DNA from: JAJRRS01 sp965230275
GTDB lineage: Bacteria; Planctomycetota; Phycisphaerae; Phycisphaerales; Phycisphaeraceae
Assembly: GCA_965230275.1 (NCBI GenBank)
Contig: CBDDKO010000002.1
Span: forward strand, 1,054,001-1,118,000
DNA length: 64,000 nt
Direction of reading: 5' to 3'
The position numbers and the translations under genes were made by a program. The notes under the pieces were generated by a model. The model searched no databases and was not told the origin of the DNA. It saw only the letters and a list, made by a program, of their open reading frames with translations. Shown piece by piece: positions 27,701 to 38,065 of the stretch (position 1 is its first letter; each line of letters begins with the position of its first letter).

Positions 27701-30700
27701 TGGGTCTCGCCGATATCGCTGGCCACACGCTGACGTCGTACTGCCAAAAGATCGGCTAGCGGCTCATCGGCGGAGCGCAGCGGCATGCGGTTCAGCATGA
27801 CTTCGATCGCAGATAGGTAGCATTGACGAGCACGCTCCCACTGGTTGAGCTGTCCGTAGACCGAGGCCTGGCGGTACAGCAGACCCACGTCGTCGGGACG
27901 CGTGAGCAACAGTTCGTCGAGTAATCGGGCAGCCACTCTTGGCCGGAGCGCTCTTTCGTACCGCTCGGCCACCTGTGGTACGACGACTCCGCGCTCGCCG
28001 AATTGCACCGCTCGTTGGAATGCGCGGTCAGCGCTTTGGGTTTGCCCCTGGTCCAACAGCATGTCGCCCAAGCCGATCATGACCTCCGGGGGCACGGCGT
28101 GTCCGGTGGCGACCAGTAACTGCCCGTAGACACCGGCCGTTTCGATCTGCCCCAGTGCCGTGGCTCGCTCGACTGACTCGCGCAGGAGGATGACGGTGCG
28201 GTCACCTTCGGCCAGCAGCATCGGGTCCATCCATGACAGCGCGGTATCCCCGTCGCCAAGCGCCTCGGCCAGGTCGATCGCTACCCTTGTGAGATAGGCA
28301 CGCTCCGGGTATGCCGCTGCTCGAAGTATCGCGCGACGCAACGCCGCCTCAAGCACAGAACGTGAGGCGTCGAGATTAAGAAGGCCGTCCACAGCAACAA
28401 GGAAGAGGTCGTCGTCTTCGGCACGCTCGACAAGGCGTAGCAGACTCGCCGTCGCCTGATCTGTGAGCCTTGCATCGCGCATCGCCTGCGCCCACAGTAG
28501 CCAGAGTTCGACGTGCTGTGAGTCGTTCAGCAATGTCAACCGGTATTGGTCGGCGGCGGCCAGGCTGTTACCGAGCATCGCATGGACCCCGGCTGACAAT
28601 TCGTCGAAGTGTGCCTGCGGCATATCCTGCGAATCTCGCATCGCTTCGATCGCAACCTCGGCCGCGGTCAGGTCACCGCGCTCCGCCGCGAGGACGGCGC
28701 GTTGCTGCCAGGAATCGATCGCGTTGTCGGGGTCCAGCGCAATTAAATCGTCCAGCACTGCATCCGCCAGACCCAGGCGGCCGGTTCTCAGGTAGAGTTG
28801 GGCGAGGTGCCGCTTGGCGTTGAGTTGATCCCCGTCCGCACTATGGGAGGCCATAAGTAATACCGAGGCCGAGATGGGATCGTCGATCCTCATGTACATA
28901 TCGACGAGCATGCCGACGGCCTCTTCGTCCGAGGCGTTCTCGCTGATGCGTTGTTCCATTTCGATCGCGAGTGTCCCCAACTCGCCTTGGCGAGCGGACA
29001 GCTCAAGCATCTGCTGCTGGGCACGCTGACGCATCGCCAGCGTGCTTCCTTCCTGCCACAGTTGCCGCCATAGTTCCAGTGCCTCGGTTTCCTGTCGTTG
29101 CTGCTCCAACAGCCAGGCGAGATAGGCTGTGAGAGCCTCATGATCCAGCGGTCCGCCGTGGTCATTAATCCACCCCTGGAGCTGTTCGATCGCCATGTCG
29201 GGGCGGCCGATCTCATTAAATGCCTGGGCTACGCGTCGAGCGATGGCACCACTCTCCGCCAATTCGGCCGTCTCGGTGAGTACCGCGACGGCGTCGGTGG
29301 TGCGTCCACGCTCCGCCATGTGCGTGCCACGCCACAACCCGGCTTCAAACGCGTGCTTACCGTCTTGGTTGCCGGCGCTTTCGGCGATCTGAAGTGCAAG
29401 CTCATACAAACCGACTTCGTCGGCGGCGTCCGCGCACCAGAGTTGCCGTGACACATCCGTCGCTTCAGCGGCTGCGATTGTCAGTGCCCGCTCTGCGCCC
29501 TGCCGATCACCCTGGAGCATGAGCACCTGTCCGAGGCTGGCACCCCAGACGCCCTGGTCATCTTGCGTGGCCAAAGAGCGCAGCGCTTCCACGGCGGCGT
29601 CACCCGTGCTGGTGTCCATGGCTGCTGACAGCAGCTCCCGACGAAGCATCGATACATCGAACTCGGGAGCCGTCGGTTGCCGTAATGAAGCGGCATCCGC
29701 AGCCAGTCGCACCGCTTCGATCGGCTGGTCGGTTTGGCGCAGCAGTGTCATCAACGGCCAGAAGCGCGACGCCGGGATGGGCCGGTCGTCCAACCACCGT
29801 TTTGCCAGAGCCGCTTCCTCACCGGACTCGACGGCTAAACGGAACTGCATCAACGCGATCGTGCGGCGCTGTGATGTCCGGGATACGATCTGCTCGGCTT
29901 CATTGAGCGAGGCGAGTGCATCCGTGACCTTCCCCGCTCGTCGCTGCTGCTCAGCCAAAGTCAACAGGTCCAGTACAGTTGGCGACTCCAATGCCGTTAA
30001 CTTATGAGCCGCCTCATGTGGTTGTCCCAGCAACACCGCGTAGTGACCGAGCCAGCGTCTTGTCGGGTCATCGACGGGGGCATCGATGACATCGCCGGTA
30101 TGTAAGGCTGAGTCGTGCGGCACCGTAGACAACAGATTAAGGCGTAGTTGTAAACCCGTCCTGTGTGACGACGGCGCTCGCGCCAGTGCTTCCTGCAAGA
30201 CTTGCCTTGCTTCGGCCAACTGCCCCTGTGATTCGAGATGCCGGGCGAGCGTGGCCAGTTCAACCGCGCCCGCCTGGCCGGCTGCGCGTGCCGACTGTCC
30301 AAGGTCGATACCACGTTGAGTAAGACCCGCCTCATCAGCTAATGCGAACGCCAAGCGCCAGCGTCCCTGCTCAGCCAGCACATGAATCTGCGTATCGACG
30401 TCCCTGCCGTCACGGATTGCTTCGGCAAGCAGATGTTGTGCATCATCCACAGCCTGCGCGGACGCTTCCAGGCCGGATGGGTCCTTCGGCGAGGCGTTCA
30501 CACTCTGTACTACCACAAGCGGCAACACCATTAGCAGGGCTGCGGTTTTCCGGGCATCCATAACGACGGGTGTTCGCAGGTTACGTATTGATCCACCGAA
30601 CCGCCGCAGGACCAGTTCAGCGAGTACGCCGATCCATGCCAAGATCATGAGCCAGCCGCTGGGATCAACCACGTGCCAGGCGGGGGACGCTTGTGCTGGG

Positions 30701-32973
30701 ACAACTGCAGCCTCCACTTCCGACGATGACGCTATGCCTACATTCCGATCAGGCATCCTGTTTTCGAACGAAGCGGCGGTTTGCCCAAGGACGATCCCTT
30801 CGCTCGTCACTGCCCTGAGCGTCACGGCATCCCGATCGGAGGCCAGTAGCCGGGCATTCCATCGGCCAAACCCGATCGGATCAGCCTCGGCCTTACTGAC
30901 GATGTCGCCTGAAGCGTCCAGACACTGCAACGTAATCACCTCGTCACGAGGCGCATTGCCTGATCCGACCCATCGCAGATCACAGAGCAAGCCTTGCTCA
31001 ACCGCAGCCGAACGGATGGTGATCCGGCGATCCACTCCTGCAGCCGCCAACGACAGCATCCACTGGCGCATCCAACGTGCGGCGCTTGCGTCTTTCAAAA
31101 CCTCTGCGTCTGCGGTCCCGGTCAAGGAAGCGGCCCATACGCCGGCTCGTCCCCGCCCATACTGCCACCAGACGGCCAAGGATTCGCCGCCGTCCGCCGC
31201 GGCAACGGTGTGGCTTGTCGGCTTGGCGTCGATACGGTGGTACCCCCCCACATCCAGTTCCGTTGCGGTATCTTTGATCGCCGATGTCACATTCCACATC
31301 AACGTGCGTGAGGGTGTATCCGCGAACGGGCTATGACGCTGTTCGTCGACCTGTTTGAAGACGATCTCGGGGAGCTGAAAACGGTCCGGTGCCTGGTAGG
31401 ACCGGCCCCCGCCCCACTGCGCCAGCGAGGTGAGAAAACGCGAGTGCTGGGCCGGTCCGACCAGCACGGTGGATGTGGTGATGCCGGCCTTGCGCATGCG
31501 TTCGATCTTTTCACGGAACGGGCCGGTCTCCACGCCGCCGTCTGTCAGGATCAGGACGTGCTTGAACCTGGCGCGGAGGTTGAGGAGCGCGTAGTATGCT
31601 TCGTCGATGGCAGGCAGGATGATAGTGCCGCCGCCGGCGGTCAGTCGGTGAAGGCCGCGTCGGATTTCGATTTGATTGGATGCCGATTGCAGAGGCGCGG
31701 CCCATCGGCGCGAGCCATAGAACTCCACGATGCCGACGCGGTCGTGCGGCATCAGACGCCGGATCGAGAACTCCGCAACCTGCTTGGCCAGGGGCATACG
31801 GGCACCGCCCATGCTTCCGCTGGTGTCGATGATGATGACCAGTGCGACGCTGGGGTCACGCTGTTCCATCGTTTGCCTGCCACGTGCCGGCAATGCCTGT
31901 GCCAACGGGTCGGTCGCTTGCGGCAGTCCCGTCGGCGATGCCAATGCCAGCAGGCCCATGCCGCGATTCACAGCGTCCGACAAAACACCCGACGCTTGAG
32001 GATATGACCCGCTTAGCGTGATGGCGAGTTGATACCTGCTAATCGTTTGGGCGTCGACATCGCCTGAAAGTAAAGGCGTAACCTCGGCACCGGCACCCCA
32101 CAGACGACGCAGGCGGGCCGTTGTCGCGGTTACTTCATCGGACCGGTCCGACGTGCCGATGACGGCGATCTGCAACGGCCGGTCAACCCGGATCGCTGTC
32201 GTGGTGCTTACGCCCGGTTCGCCGTCAGCATCGATCAGGGTTGCGGTGAGTTGGTGCAACCCGGCCTGCTCGGGTGCGATGAGTGGGATGCGGGAATCTC
32301 GCTGGTCTTTATCGAGCGCAGCGGTTTGCCAGGTATTGCCTTGGTCGAGGGTTAATCGTATCTGGTTCGCTTCGCCATCGGCGGTGTAGACTCGAGCTGT
32401 GGCGATAAACTCGGCGCCGGGCAGGACATTACCCGGCGCTTGCAGTATAAGCCTAGCCGAAGGTTCAACCTTTGTACCGTATCCGTGCAACGCGACGTCG
32501 GCGGCTGCCATGCGATCACGAGAAAGGTCCAGATCATTCAAGTATTCATGGGGTATCCAGAGCTCAGCTGAACCTGGCGCCAGCATTGCCGAGGCTAGTG
32601 ATACGGCCGACTCGACATGACGACGGTTATCGGGTTGATCGGTGATGTCACGGGGTGCTGCGGGCCAGGGCCATTGAGGTGACGATTCGATATTTGGCCC
32701 CGTGGGCGTTTGCCGAATCACTGTCTCTACACCATCGATAGGTGCGGCTTGATCATCGGTATGGATTACGGCTCGTTGCATCGACGGGTCCGCGGTGATC
32801 CAACGCAGGCCCGCAGCAGTCAGTGATAGCGTGATGACTACCGCGAGGCGTAGTATCAATGACCCGAGACCCGAGGCTGACCAACGCCGCACCGCCCCAC
32901 CGCGCCACCACCAGGTGACGACGGGCACGCTCAGCAAGAGCAGCAATAGCCAGGCTGGGTCTGCGAACCACAT
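24739..32973 (-). CDS. Giant VWA-TPR membrane protein of the MoxR operon
   Basis: ATG 32973 directly follows the previous stop (TGATATG) with GGGAGG upstream; a TTG start 24 bp earlier is less likely. The product is about 2744 residues. Order: N-terminal membrane helices with a BatA-like WFADPAWLLLLLLSVPVV start; an Ig-like/amidotransferase-like region (about 180-370); a VWA domain with the MIDAS motif DTSGSMG near residue 378, GGGTI and LTDGG; a helix near 770 (WLMILAWIGVLAELVLRRF); a second signal-peptide-like segment near 804 (MDARKTAALLMVLPLVVV); then about 1900 residues of tetratricopeptide repeats. It is last in a six-gene operon. Likely the effector or scaffold worked on by the MoxR ATPase at the envelope (inference). 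The second signal-like segment suggests an old fusion of a VWA and a secreted TPR protein. Confidence 0.85.
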   Translation of the reverse strand: MWFADPAWLLLLLLSVPVVTWWWRGGAVRRWSASGLGSLILRLAVVITLSLTAAGLRWITADPSMQRAVIHTDDQAAPIDGVETVIRQTPTGPNIESSPQWPWPAAPRDITDQPDNRRHVESAVSLASAMLAPGSAELWIPHEYLNDLDLSRDRMAAADVALHGYGTKVEPSARLILQAPGNVLPGAEFIATARVYTADGEANQIRLTLDQGNTWQTAALDKDQRDSRIPLIAPEQAGLHQLTATLIDADGEPGVSTTTAIRVDRPLQIAVIGTSDRSDEVTATTARLRRLWGAGAEVTPLLSGDVDAQTISRYQLAITLSGSYPQASGVLSDAVNRGMGLLALASPTGLPQATDPLAQALPARGRQTMEQRDPSVALVIIIDTSGSMGGARMPLAKQVAEFSIRRLMPHDRVGIVEFYGSRRWAAPLQSASNQIEIRRGLHRLTAGGGTIILPAIDEAYYALLNLRARFKHVLILTDGGVETGPFREKIERMRKAGITTSTVLVGPAQHSRFLTSLAQWGGGRSYQAPDRFQLPEIVFKQVDEQRHSPFADTPSRTLMWNVTSAIKDTATELDVGGYHRIDAKPTSHTVAAADGGESLAVWWQYGRGRAGVWAASLTGTADAEVLKDASAARWMRQWMLSLAAAGVDRRITIRSAAVEQGLLCDLRWVGSGNAPRDEVITLQCLDASGDIVSKAEADPIGFGRWNARLLASDRDAVTLRAVTSEGIVLGQTAASFENRMPDRNVGIASSSEVEAAVVPAQASPAWHVVDPSGWLMILAWIGVLAELVLRRFGGSIRNLRTPVVMDARKTAALLMVLPLVVVQSVNASPKDPSGLEASAQAVDDAQHLLAEAIRDGRDVDTQIHVLAEQGRWRLAFALADEAGLTQRGIDLGQSARAAGQAGAVELATLARHLESQGQLAEARQVLQEALARAPSSHRTGLQLRLNLLSTVPHDSALHTGDVIDAPVDDPTRRWLGHYAVLLGQPHEAAHKLTALESPTVLDLLTLAEQQRRAGKVTDALASLNEAEQIVSRTSQRRTIALMQFRLAVESGEEAALAKRWLDDRPIPASRFWPLMTLLRQTDQPIEAVRLAADAASLRQPTAPEFDVSMLRRELLSAAMDTSTGDAAVEALRSLATQDDQGVWGASLGQVLMLQGDRQGAERALTIAAAEATDVSRQLWCADAADEVGLYELALQIAESAGNQDGKHAFEAGLWRGTHMAERGRTTDAVAVLTETAELAESGAIARRVAQAFNEIGRPDMAIEQLQGWINDHGGPLDHEALTAYLAWLLEQQRQETEALELWRQLWQEGSTLAMRQRAQQQMLELSARQGELGTLAIEMEQRISENASDEEAVGMLVDMYMRIDDPISASVLLMASHSADGDQLNAKRHLAQLYLRTGRLGLADAVLDDLIALDPDNAIDSWQQRAVLAAERGDLTAAEVAIEAMRDSQDMPQAHFDELSAGVHAMLGNSLAAADQYRLTLLNDSQHVELWLLWAQAMRDARLTDQATASLLRLVERAEDDDLFLVAVDGLLNLDASRSVLEAALRRAILRAAAYPERAYLTRVAIDLAEALGDGDTALSWMDPMLLAEGDRTVILLRESVERATALGQIETAGVYGQLLVATGHAVPPEVMIGLGDMLLDQGQTQSADRAFQRAVQFGERGVVVPQVAERYERALRPRVAARLLDELLLTRPDDVGLLYRQASVYGQLNQWERARQCYLSAIEVMLNRMPLRSADEPLADLLAVRRQRVASDIGETQTYFGPCLEGLIFTAFDHNAQTEMIQQLHELAERAAGESRPLAESDDNAQQFPRWMYAAEALRYAALTTQLQDSSRVIDEQLTATFQADQTLHQRITKMHRAFHPTLLASDEQETQSLVDSAELFLKRGDLDEAARRLVSALAAESQWPPELAARASALGVAIDRVDLTAKAIRLGLEQAFELDEPEHVLRVTQQLMPLGWHAMDYTDQRWVIDRLDMICEQDDDPALQLLHLRIHAWTQLPEPLSGKLVDRAINLADRDGVDSETVVAVMNLLSAEDASSALLLAWKRRDQDERWLLLRAVAAGLSSTPQSPLQSVLDELVSKTPNPRIDAFRPYIVLQRGAWCENTATAALAVAMLDSLLEEQPDQPAVLALLAKALYNAGGEEQLDRASRLTRSALELLSEQTVLTTDQVYLATDAQTLLKPAHVQEWLADLADRRRQGLTRGNELLMASMAAAGVGMDTPAVELATEAFARTPGEPVVRNWTVDLLFERRHYVALVELLWPYRTDRSVVQERTVRPFSEALRQLDAPRRALDIATIDERTLGAIASLPLRAVLGQDEAVRLRLLQFFNQTRLERRFYSPRILLTQPPGGLTGYRITAGKGLRDRNTLWEELAGLPSAGQLLEARLRTAAADRNDVPGLIDGLADALVASGLAESRSLALAKRARDGEQLDSIDMRLLLALAHRQQESDDSVITVLSGWLGQPHQGPSDDEVAQLIDILPLDKPGWKPTLQRWLIARRAVGITTSREPAPAVAQPASLTRLLQPTPFTPPSSLLTHVLGDTVLAWPTEQQQQLQTQLVHWYNPISFGSQSDSLIRMQVRLASSLGDWSKASEGLTTLLAREPIRSLPADPEPLLKTLDQRDAQRLGNLLLDRLKDPSQPVAGGERNRLALASLLASAAYERGLDALAQASLQAAESFMPQAPASSWLYVIDAAALLDPAMATEWRIEMAETGALPPSRLVDLLRSDPSLSPDQLQRYFHWREAH

Positions 32974-32974
32974 A

Positions 32975-34654
32975 TCAGGCGATCCTCCCGCGTTCAAACA
33001 ACCACCAACTCAAGAGGATCAATCCGATGGTAGACGCCATCAACACGGCGCGTCCCCGCACACGCCAGCCTTTGGGCGCAATCGAGCGTGTATCGTCATC
33101 GCCTGTTGCCCCGAGCAGGTTCGAGACCGATGCTGATCCAGGGGCCGCCAGCCACGCTGTCGTGTTGGCTTGAGATTGTTCTTGCAGCCAAGGCAGGTCA
33201 TCCGGGCCGCATTCAGCCGATACGGTGGCCGGTTCTGGGGGTATATGTAAAGCCCGCGTCACCGCTCTTGACACCATGACCGCGAATCCCCCGCTGGCTG
33301 CCGCCGATGTCTGTGATGAGAACCAAACACCATCCAGCACGATGCGCGGTACGTCGTCATTCATTGCCAGCCAGGTTACCGGGCGGTCCCCCGCAATAAT
33401 CATTGGTTCGTAGTCCGGGCTGGTGGCTACGGCGTCATCGCTGGTGTGGGGCAGCAGCACACCATCGAAGTTGATGTCGTCCAGCGATCCCACTGCGTGA
33501 ACCGGGACCAGCGTTGGATCTGTAGAACCGCCAACATCGTTCTGAACAACCTGAATCAATCCAGCCTGTGCTGTCCCGGCATCATCTTCCAGCCTTAGCT
33601 CGACATGCCCGGGTGATATTGGTGACGTAGGTTCTTCAAGAACACACCCAGCGGTTTCAAGTGCGACAAGCAGTGCTTCGGGCACCTCCGAGCCTGGCTG
33701 AACGATCACCTGGCGTCTTGCCGGCAGGTTAAGTTGCATTTGATCGTCAACTGCTAACGAATCATCAGGTCCTTCGACAACGATGCTCAGGGCCTGACCT
33801 AGAGCTGCGATATCGAAGTGCTGGACAAGACGTGATGAGCCGGCAGGTTGAGCGATGGTACGGTGTGCCAGTTCTCTGCCGTCCCTGGTGTCGAATAATC
33901 GCAATTGGACATCCCCGGCCTCTTGCAACCACGCACCGACTCGCACAGTCAACTTGCCCTGCACACTCAGGGGTAGATCACTGCGCCAAGTGACGCCGGT
34001 GATGGCGGTATTACTCCGGGGCGATCCCACTTGAACATACCGAATGTCGTCAGGCATATTCAGTGCATTCGCGGCATCGCGCCAGCGCTCGGCGGTGCAC
34101 GTAACCACGACGATGTCGGCGTCGCCCATGGCTCTCGATAGGGTGTCGGCCAGTTGCAGTGATGGGCCTGACGCGGCTACGGAGGTTGATGGCAATTCTG
34201 CCAGTCGCCGCAGCCCACGGCCATCGGTATGGCCTGGCGCCTGCAACAAACGCGGGAACGGCGCGGCGGCGATCACCGCGACGGCGGATTCGTCGGGCGG
34301 GGCCAGTTGCTGTACGGCTTGATCAAATGACTCAGTTGCTGTGAACGGCAGACCGTTATCGATCAGGAGAACGACGGGCTGCACTCGGGAACTCATCCAT
34401 ACCGGGGCAAGGATGGCTAATGCACCTAACAGCAAGGCTATAAACAGCAGCAGCAGGCTCAACCACTGCGAGGGGCGACCCCCCAATCGGCCGCCATGGA
34501 CCACGTTGCCGGCCTCTTGCCAGAACATTGAGGTGACCATTTTCACGCGACGTGGTCGTGGACGCAGCAGGTGCACCAGTACCAATGCGCCACCGGCCAC
34601 ACAGGTGAACACGAGCGCCCAGGCCCAGGGGATCCCGGTCCAGATCCACATCAT
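32975..34654 (-). CDS. BatA-like membrane protein with degenerate VWA domain
   Basis: A 559-residue protein whose ATG overlaps the DUF58 stop (ATGA, 34651-34654). It begins with the aerotolerance BatA N-terminal module: helix AWALVFTCVAGGALVLVHLL, the RPRPRRVKM hinge, a conserved FWQEA stretch, then helix WLSLLLLFIALLLGALAILA. The central region has the fold pattern of a VWA domain, but its MIDAS position reads DNGLPF, not DxSxS, so metal binding is probably lost. A long periplasmic beta-rich stretch follows, and there is a final helix near 540 (GRAVLMASTIGLILLSWWLF). It sits between DUF58 and the giant VWA-TPR gene, one base from the latter, and should be a membrane partner of the MoxR system. 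Confidence 0.82.
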   Translation of the reverse strand: MMWIWTGIPWAWALVFTCVAGGALVLVHLLRPRPRRVKMVTSMFWQEAGNVVHGGRLGGRPSQWLSLLLLFIALLLGALAILAPVWMSSRVQPVVLLIDNGLPFTATESFDQAVQQLAPPDESAVAVIAAAPFPRLLQAPGHTDGRGLRRLAELPSTSVAASGPSLQLADTLSRAMGDADIVVVTCTAERWRDAANALNMPDDIRYVQVGSPRSNTAITGVTWRSDLPLSVQGKLTVRVGAWLQEAGDVQLRLFDTRDGRELAHRTIAQPAGSSRLVQHFDIAALGQALSIVVEGPDDSLAVDDQMQLNLPARRQVIVQPGSEVPEALLVALETAGCVLEEPTSPISPGHVELRLEDDAGTAQAGLIQVVQNDVGGSTDPTLVPVHAVGSLDDINFDGVLLPHTSDDAVATSPDYEPMIIAGDRPVTWLAMNDDVPRIVLDGVWFSSQTSAAASGGFAVMVSRAVTRALHIPPEPATVSAECGPDDLPWLQEQSQANTTAWLAAPGSASVSNLLGATGDDDTRSIAPKGWRVRGRAVLMASTIGLILLSWWLFERGRIA

Positions 34655-35560
34655 CTCACCCCCGGTACGGCGGTACCGAGCAGTAGCGCGCCTGATGGCC
34701 CCAAAGCGCCGAGTTGCTCAATGACCGGAAGGTCGGCATCGATCGACAAACGCCGGCCGGCCGCGGAGGATGCTGCCTGTTCCAGTGCCTGGTCGAAGCG
34801 GTTGTACGCGTCAAGGTATGCCGCCTCGGTACGGCTTGTGATCACCACGCGCTGCAGGTGACTGGTTTCGCAGTCTTCGATCTCCATCGCGCCGCTGAGG
34901 GAAGGTTGACGATCGGTGTGGCGGGTGAGCTGGATCAGTGCGGGCAGGTGGCCGGTGCGTTTGAGTGCGGGGGCCCAGTCATCAACACCGGCGGGATCGA
35001 AAAAGTCAGAGATCACCACCAGCAGACACCGCGGCCGGTGTTCGCGTCGGATCGCTTCAAACACATCGGCGAGGTTGCTGTGGGATGTTTCCTGCGCCTT
35101 CCAAGCGACTACTTGGCTAGCTAAGCCAGCCAAGCGTAGCCGAGATTCGGCGACCGTGGCCGGCGTAAGCAACCGGCCGTCCGCGAAAGACTGAACGGTG
35201 ACCCGGTTCAACTCCTCAACCCCGGCCGCGGCCAAGGCCACGGCGACCTGTTTGGCGGCGTTGAGGCGCGGGGGTGATTCGAAACCCATGGAGCCGCTAC
35301 AGTCGACGAGAATATGCAGCCCCAATTGACGATGCTCGTCGTAGAGACGGACGAACAACTTGCCGCTTCGGCGGTACAGAGGCCAATCGATCCGTCGGGG
35401 ATCATCGCCACAGACGTACGGCCGGCGGTCACGATAGTCCAGCCCCGATCCCGGACGGGGTGTGGGGGTTTCTGCGTGTTTGAGGAGCGGGGCGACGTTC
35501 GGTGCACGCAAGCGCAGCCTGCTGGCGGCGGCCAGGAATCTTTCATCGATCACCGGATCG

Positions 35561-35568
<8 letters not shown>
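34651..35568 (-). CDS. DUF58 domain protein (VWA-like MoxR partner)
   Basis: A 305-residue soluble protein. The DUF58 signature, DYRDRRPYVCGDDPRRIDW, precedes a VWA-type MIDAS DCSGSMG with Asp89, Ser91 and Ser93 intact. The C-terminal part has VISDFFDP, usual for the family. It overlaps the MoxR gene by 8 bp and the BatA-like gene by 4 bp, implying coupled translation. In other bacteria DUF58 proteins are encoded directly after MoxR ATPases and are thought to be their metal-dependent adaptors. Confidence 0.88.
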
Positions 35569-36604
<1,036 letters not shown>

Positions 36605-36614
36605 GTCGGTAATC

Positions 36615-38060
36615 TTAACGGATCGGGTTGTCGGTTGTTTCACGGCGCAACGTTGTCAGGTATTCGCTGACAAAGCGTGCTTCGCGTTCGTCCCATCCCC
36701 GGGTTCCGATCTCCCATACGGCGTCGTTATTAACGGGGTCTGCTGTGTCGATGAGGCCGGCATCCTGCTGTGACGGGGTGACTCGGCGGAAGCTCCGCTG
36801 CACCGGCCCGGGACGCGACTGGCCTTCGACCAGTTCCGGCATCGGGACACCCAACAACATGGCCGCCGTCCCGCGTGACTTCTTGATCGGTGTGGGTCCG
36901 CCGCGCCCGGCACCCGGCGGGCCCTTCGGTCCACTGATACCAAGTTGGCGCGAGGGTGCCACGTTGCGGTCGCGCGCCGCGGGCTGCGCACCGCCACGCT
37001 GTTGCTGCTGCTCAACCTCATCGTCCTCGGGTTGATCCGATTGCGTTTCATCCGCAGCGACCTGAGAAGACGACGCGGTTCTGATGTTCTTGTTCCAGCT
37101 GTGCTTCACACTGAACGAGGCACCGCCGCTGCGGCCGGTGCCTGAAGGCATTGCGTTCTCCGACGGTGTGCCGACTTGCCGGCTCCCCTTTGAAGTGGTC
37201 GACGGTGGTTGGCTTGAAGGTTTCTTCGAATCGGCTGGGTTGTTCATAGCTGGGTCGGTCATGCGCTCGCCCCCCGCGGATGGTGTGGTCGCGTTACCGC
37301 CGGCCACAGCATTCGCGGCGCTGGACCGCCCGGGTGTGGCCTGTTCATGCTGCTCGGTGCGATCGGGTGATGGGGCTGATGCGGAACGTGCCGATTCGAC
37401 GCCTTGCTCAATAGAGCGATTGGTGATCGTGCGTTTTGACGTGTCCGTGCGTAGCTGCGGTGAATCGGCGTGCGTGTCGTTCGTCAGCATCGCAATAGTA
37501 TGATTGGTTGGCGTGGTATCTTTCGATGTGTCCAGAGACTGTGGAATCATGGGTATGAACAGCATCAGCACCGCAACCAGCATCGCTGCGGCCCCCTGCC
37601 GCCATGGCCAGACGATCGGTTCGGCCGGCAATTGCGCTCCTGCCAAGCCCGTCAATGCGACTCGGCCGTCATGAATCGCCGCACGCTCGAAAACACCGGT
37701 TGCGCCTCGGTGTTCAAAGCACAATCCTGTTGCGATCCTGTTCCGTGTTGCGCCACGCATGTCCAGGGTTTCGGCAACATGCGATAAGGTCGGCGCCTTG
37801 AAAAGCCGAGTCAGACTCCAGGCCGTCCAGCATAGAACCGAGACGATTACCACGGCTGCGCCGAACTGTGGGTCGGCCAACATGCCGATGAGCACGCCGA
37901 CCGGTACGCTCCAGATCAACACAGGGATGGCGCGGATCGCTCGACGCAAGGTCCATTCACGGCCTAATGCGCGCCGCCAGGGTTGTAGCGCCGTCGCGAT
38001 TCTGGGTCCGGCGTCACTGGATGGTATCGACGTATTCGCCTGTGGCGGATCAGGCGTCAC
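36615..38060 (-). CDS. DUF4175-like membrane protein with disordered tail
   Basis: A 481-residue protein starting at GTG 38060 with a weak AAAGG site. Hydrophobic segments: about 46-85 (VLIWSVPVGVLIGMLADP, AAVVIVSVLCWTAW) and about 155-172 (GAAAMLVAVLMLFIPMI). The segment between (LDMRGATRNRIATGL) resembles the N-terminal part of DUF4175 proteins seen beside planctomycete MoxR operons. Residues about 180-400 are low complexity (Ser, Thr, Pro, Gln, Asp) and probably disordered outside the membrane. The end is soluble, with RGWDEREARFVSEYLTTLR. It follows the first operon gene by 5 bp and precedes MoxR. Function unknown. Confidence 0.75.
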   Translation of the reverse strand: MTPDPPQANTSIPSSDAGPRIATALQPWRRALGREWTLRRAIRAIPVLIWSVPVGVLIGMLADPQFGAAVVIVSVLCWTAWSLTRLFKAPTLSHVAETLDMRGATRNRIATGLCFEHRGATGVFERAAIHDGRVALTGLAGAQLPAEPIVWPWRQGAAAMLVAVLMLFIPMIPQSLDTSKDTTPTNHTIAMLTNDTHADSPQLRTDTSKRTITNRSIEQGVESARSASAPSPDRTEQHEQATPGRSSAANAVAGGNATTPSAGGERMTDPAMNNPADSKKPSSQPPSTTSKGSRQVGTPSENAMPSGTGRSGGASFSVKHSWNKNIRTASSSQVAADETQSDQPEDDEVEQQQQRGGAQPAARDRNVAPSRQLGISGPKGPPGAGRGGPTPIKKSRGTAAMLLGVPMPELVEGQSRPGPVQRSFRRVTPSQQDAGLIDTADPVNNDAVWEIGTRGWDEREARFVSEYLTTLRRETTDNPIR

Positions 38061-38065
38061 GGGGC

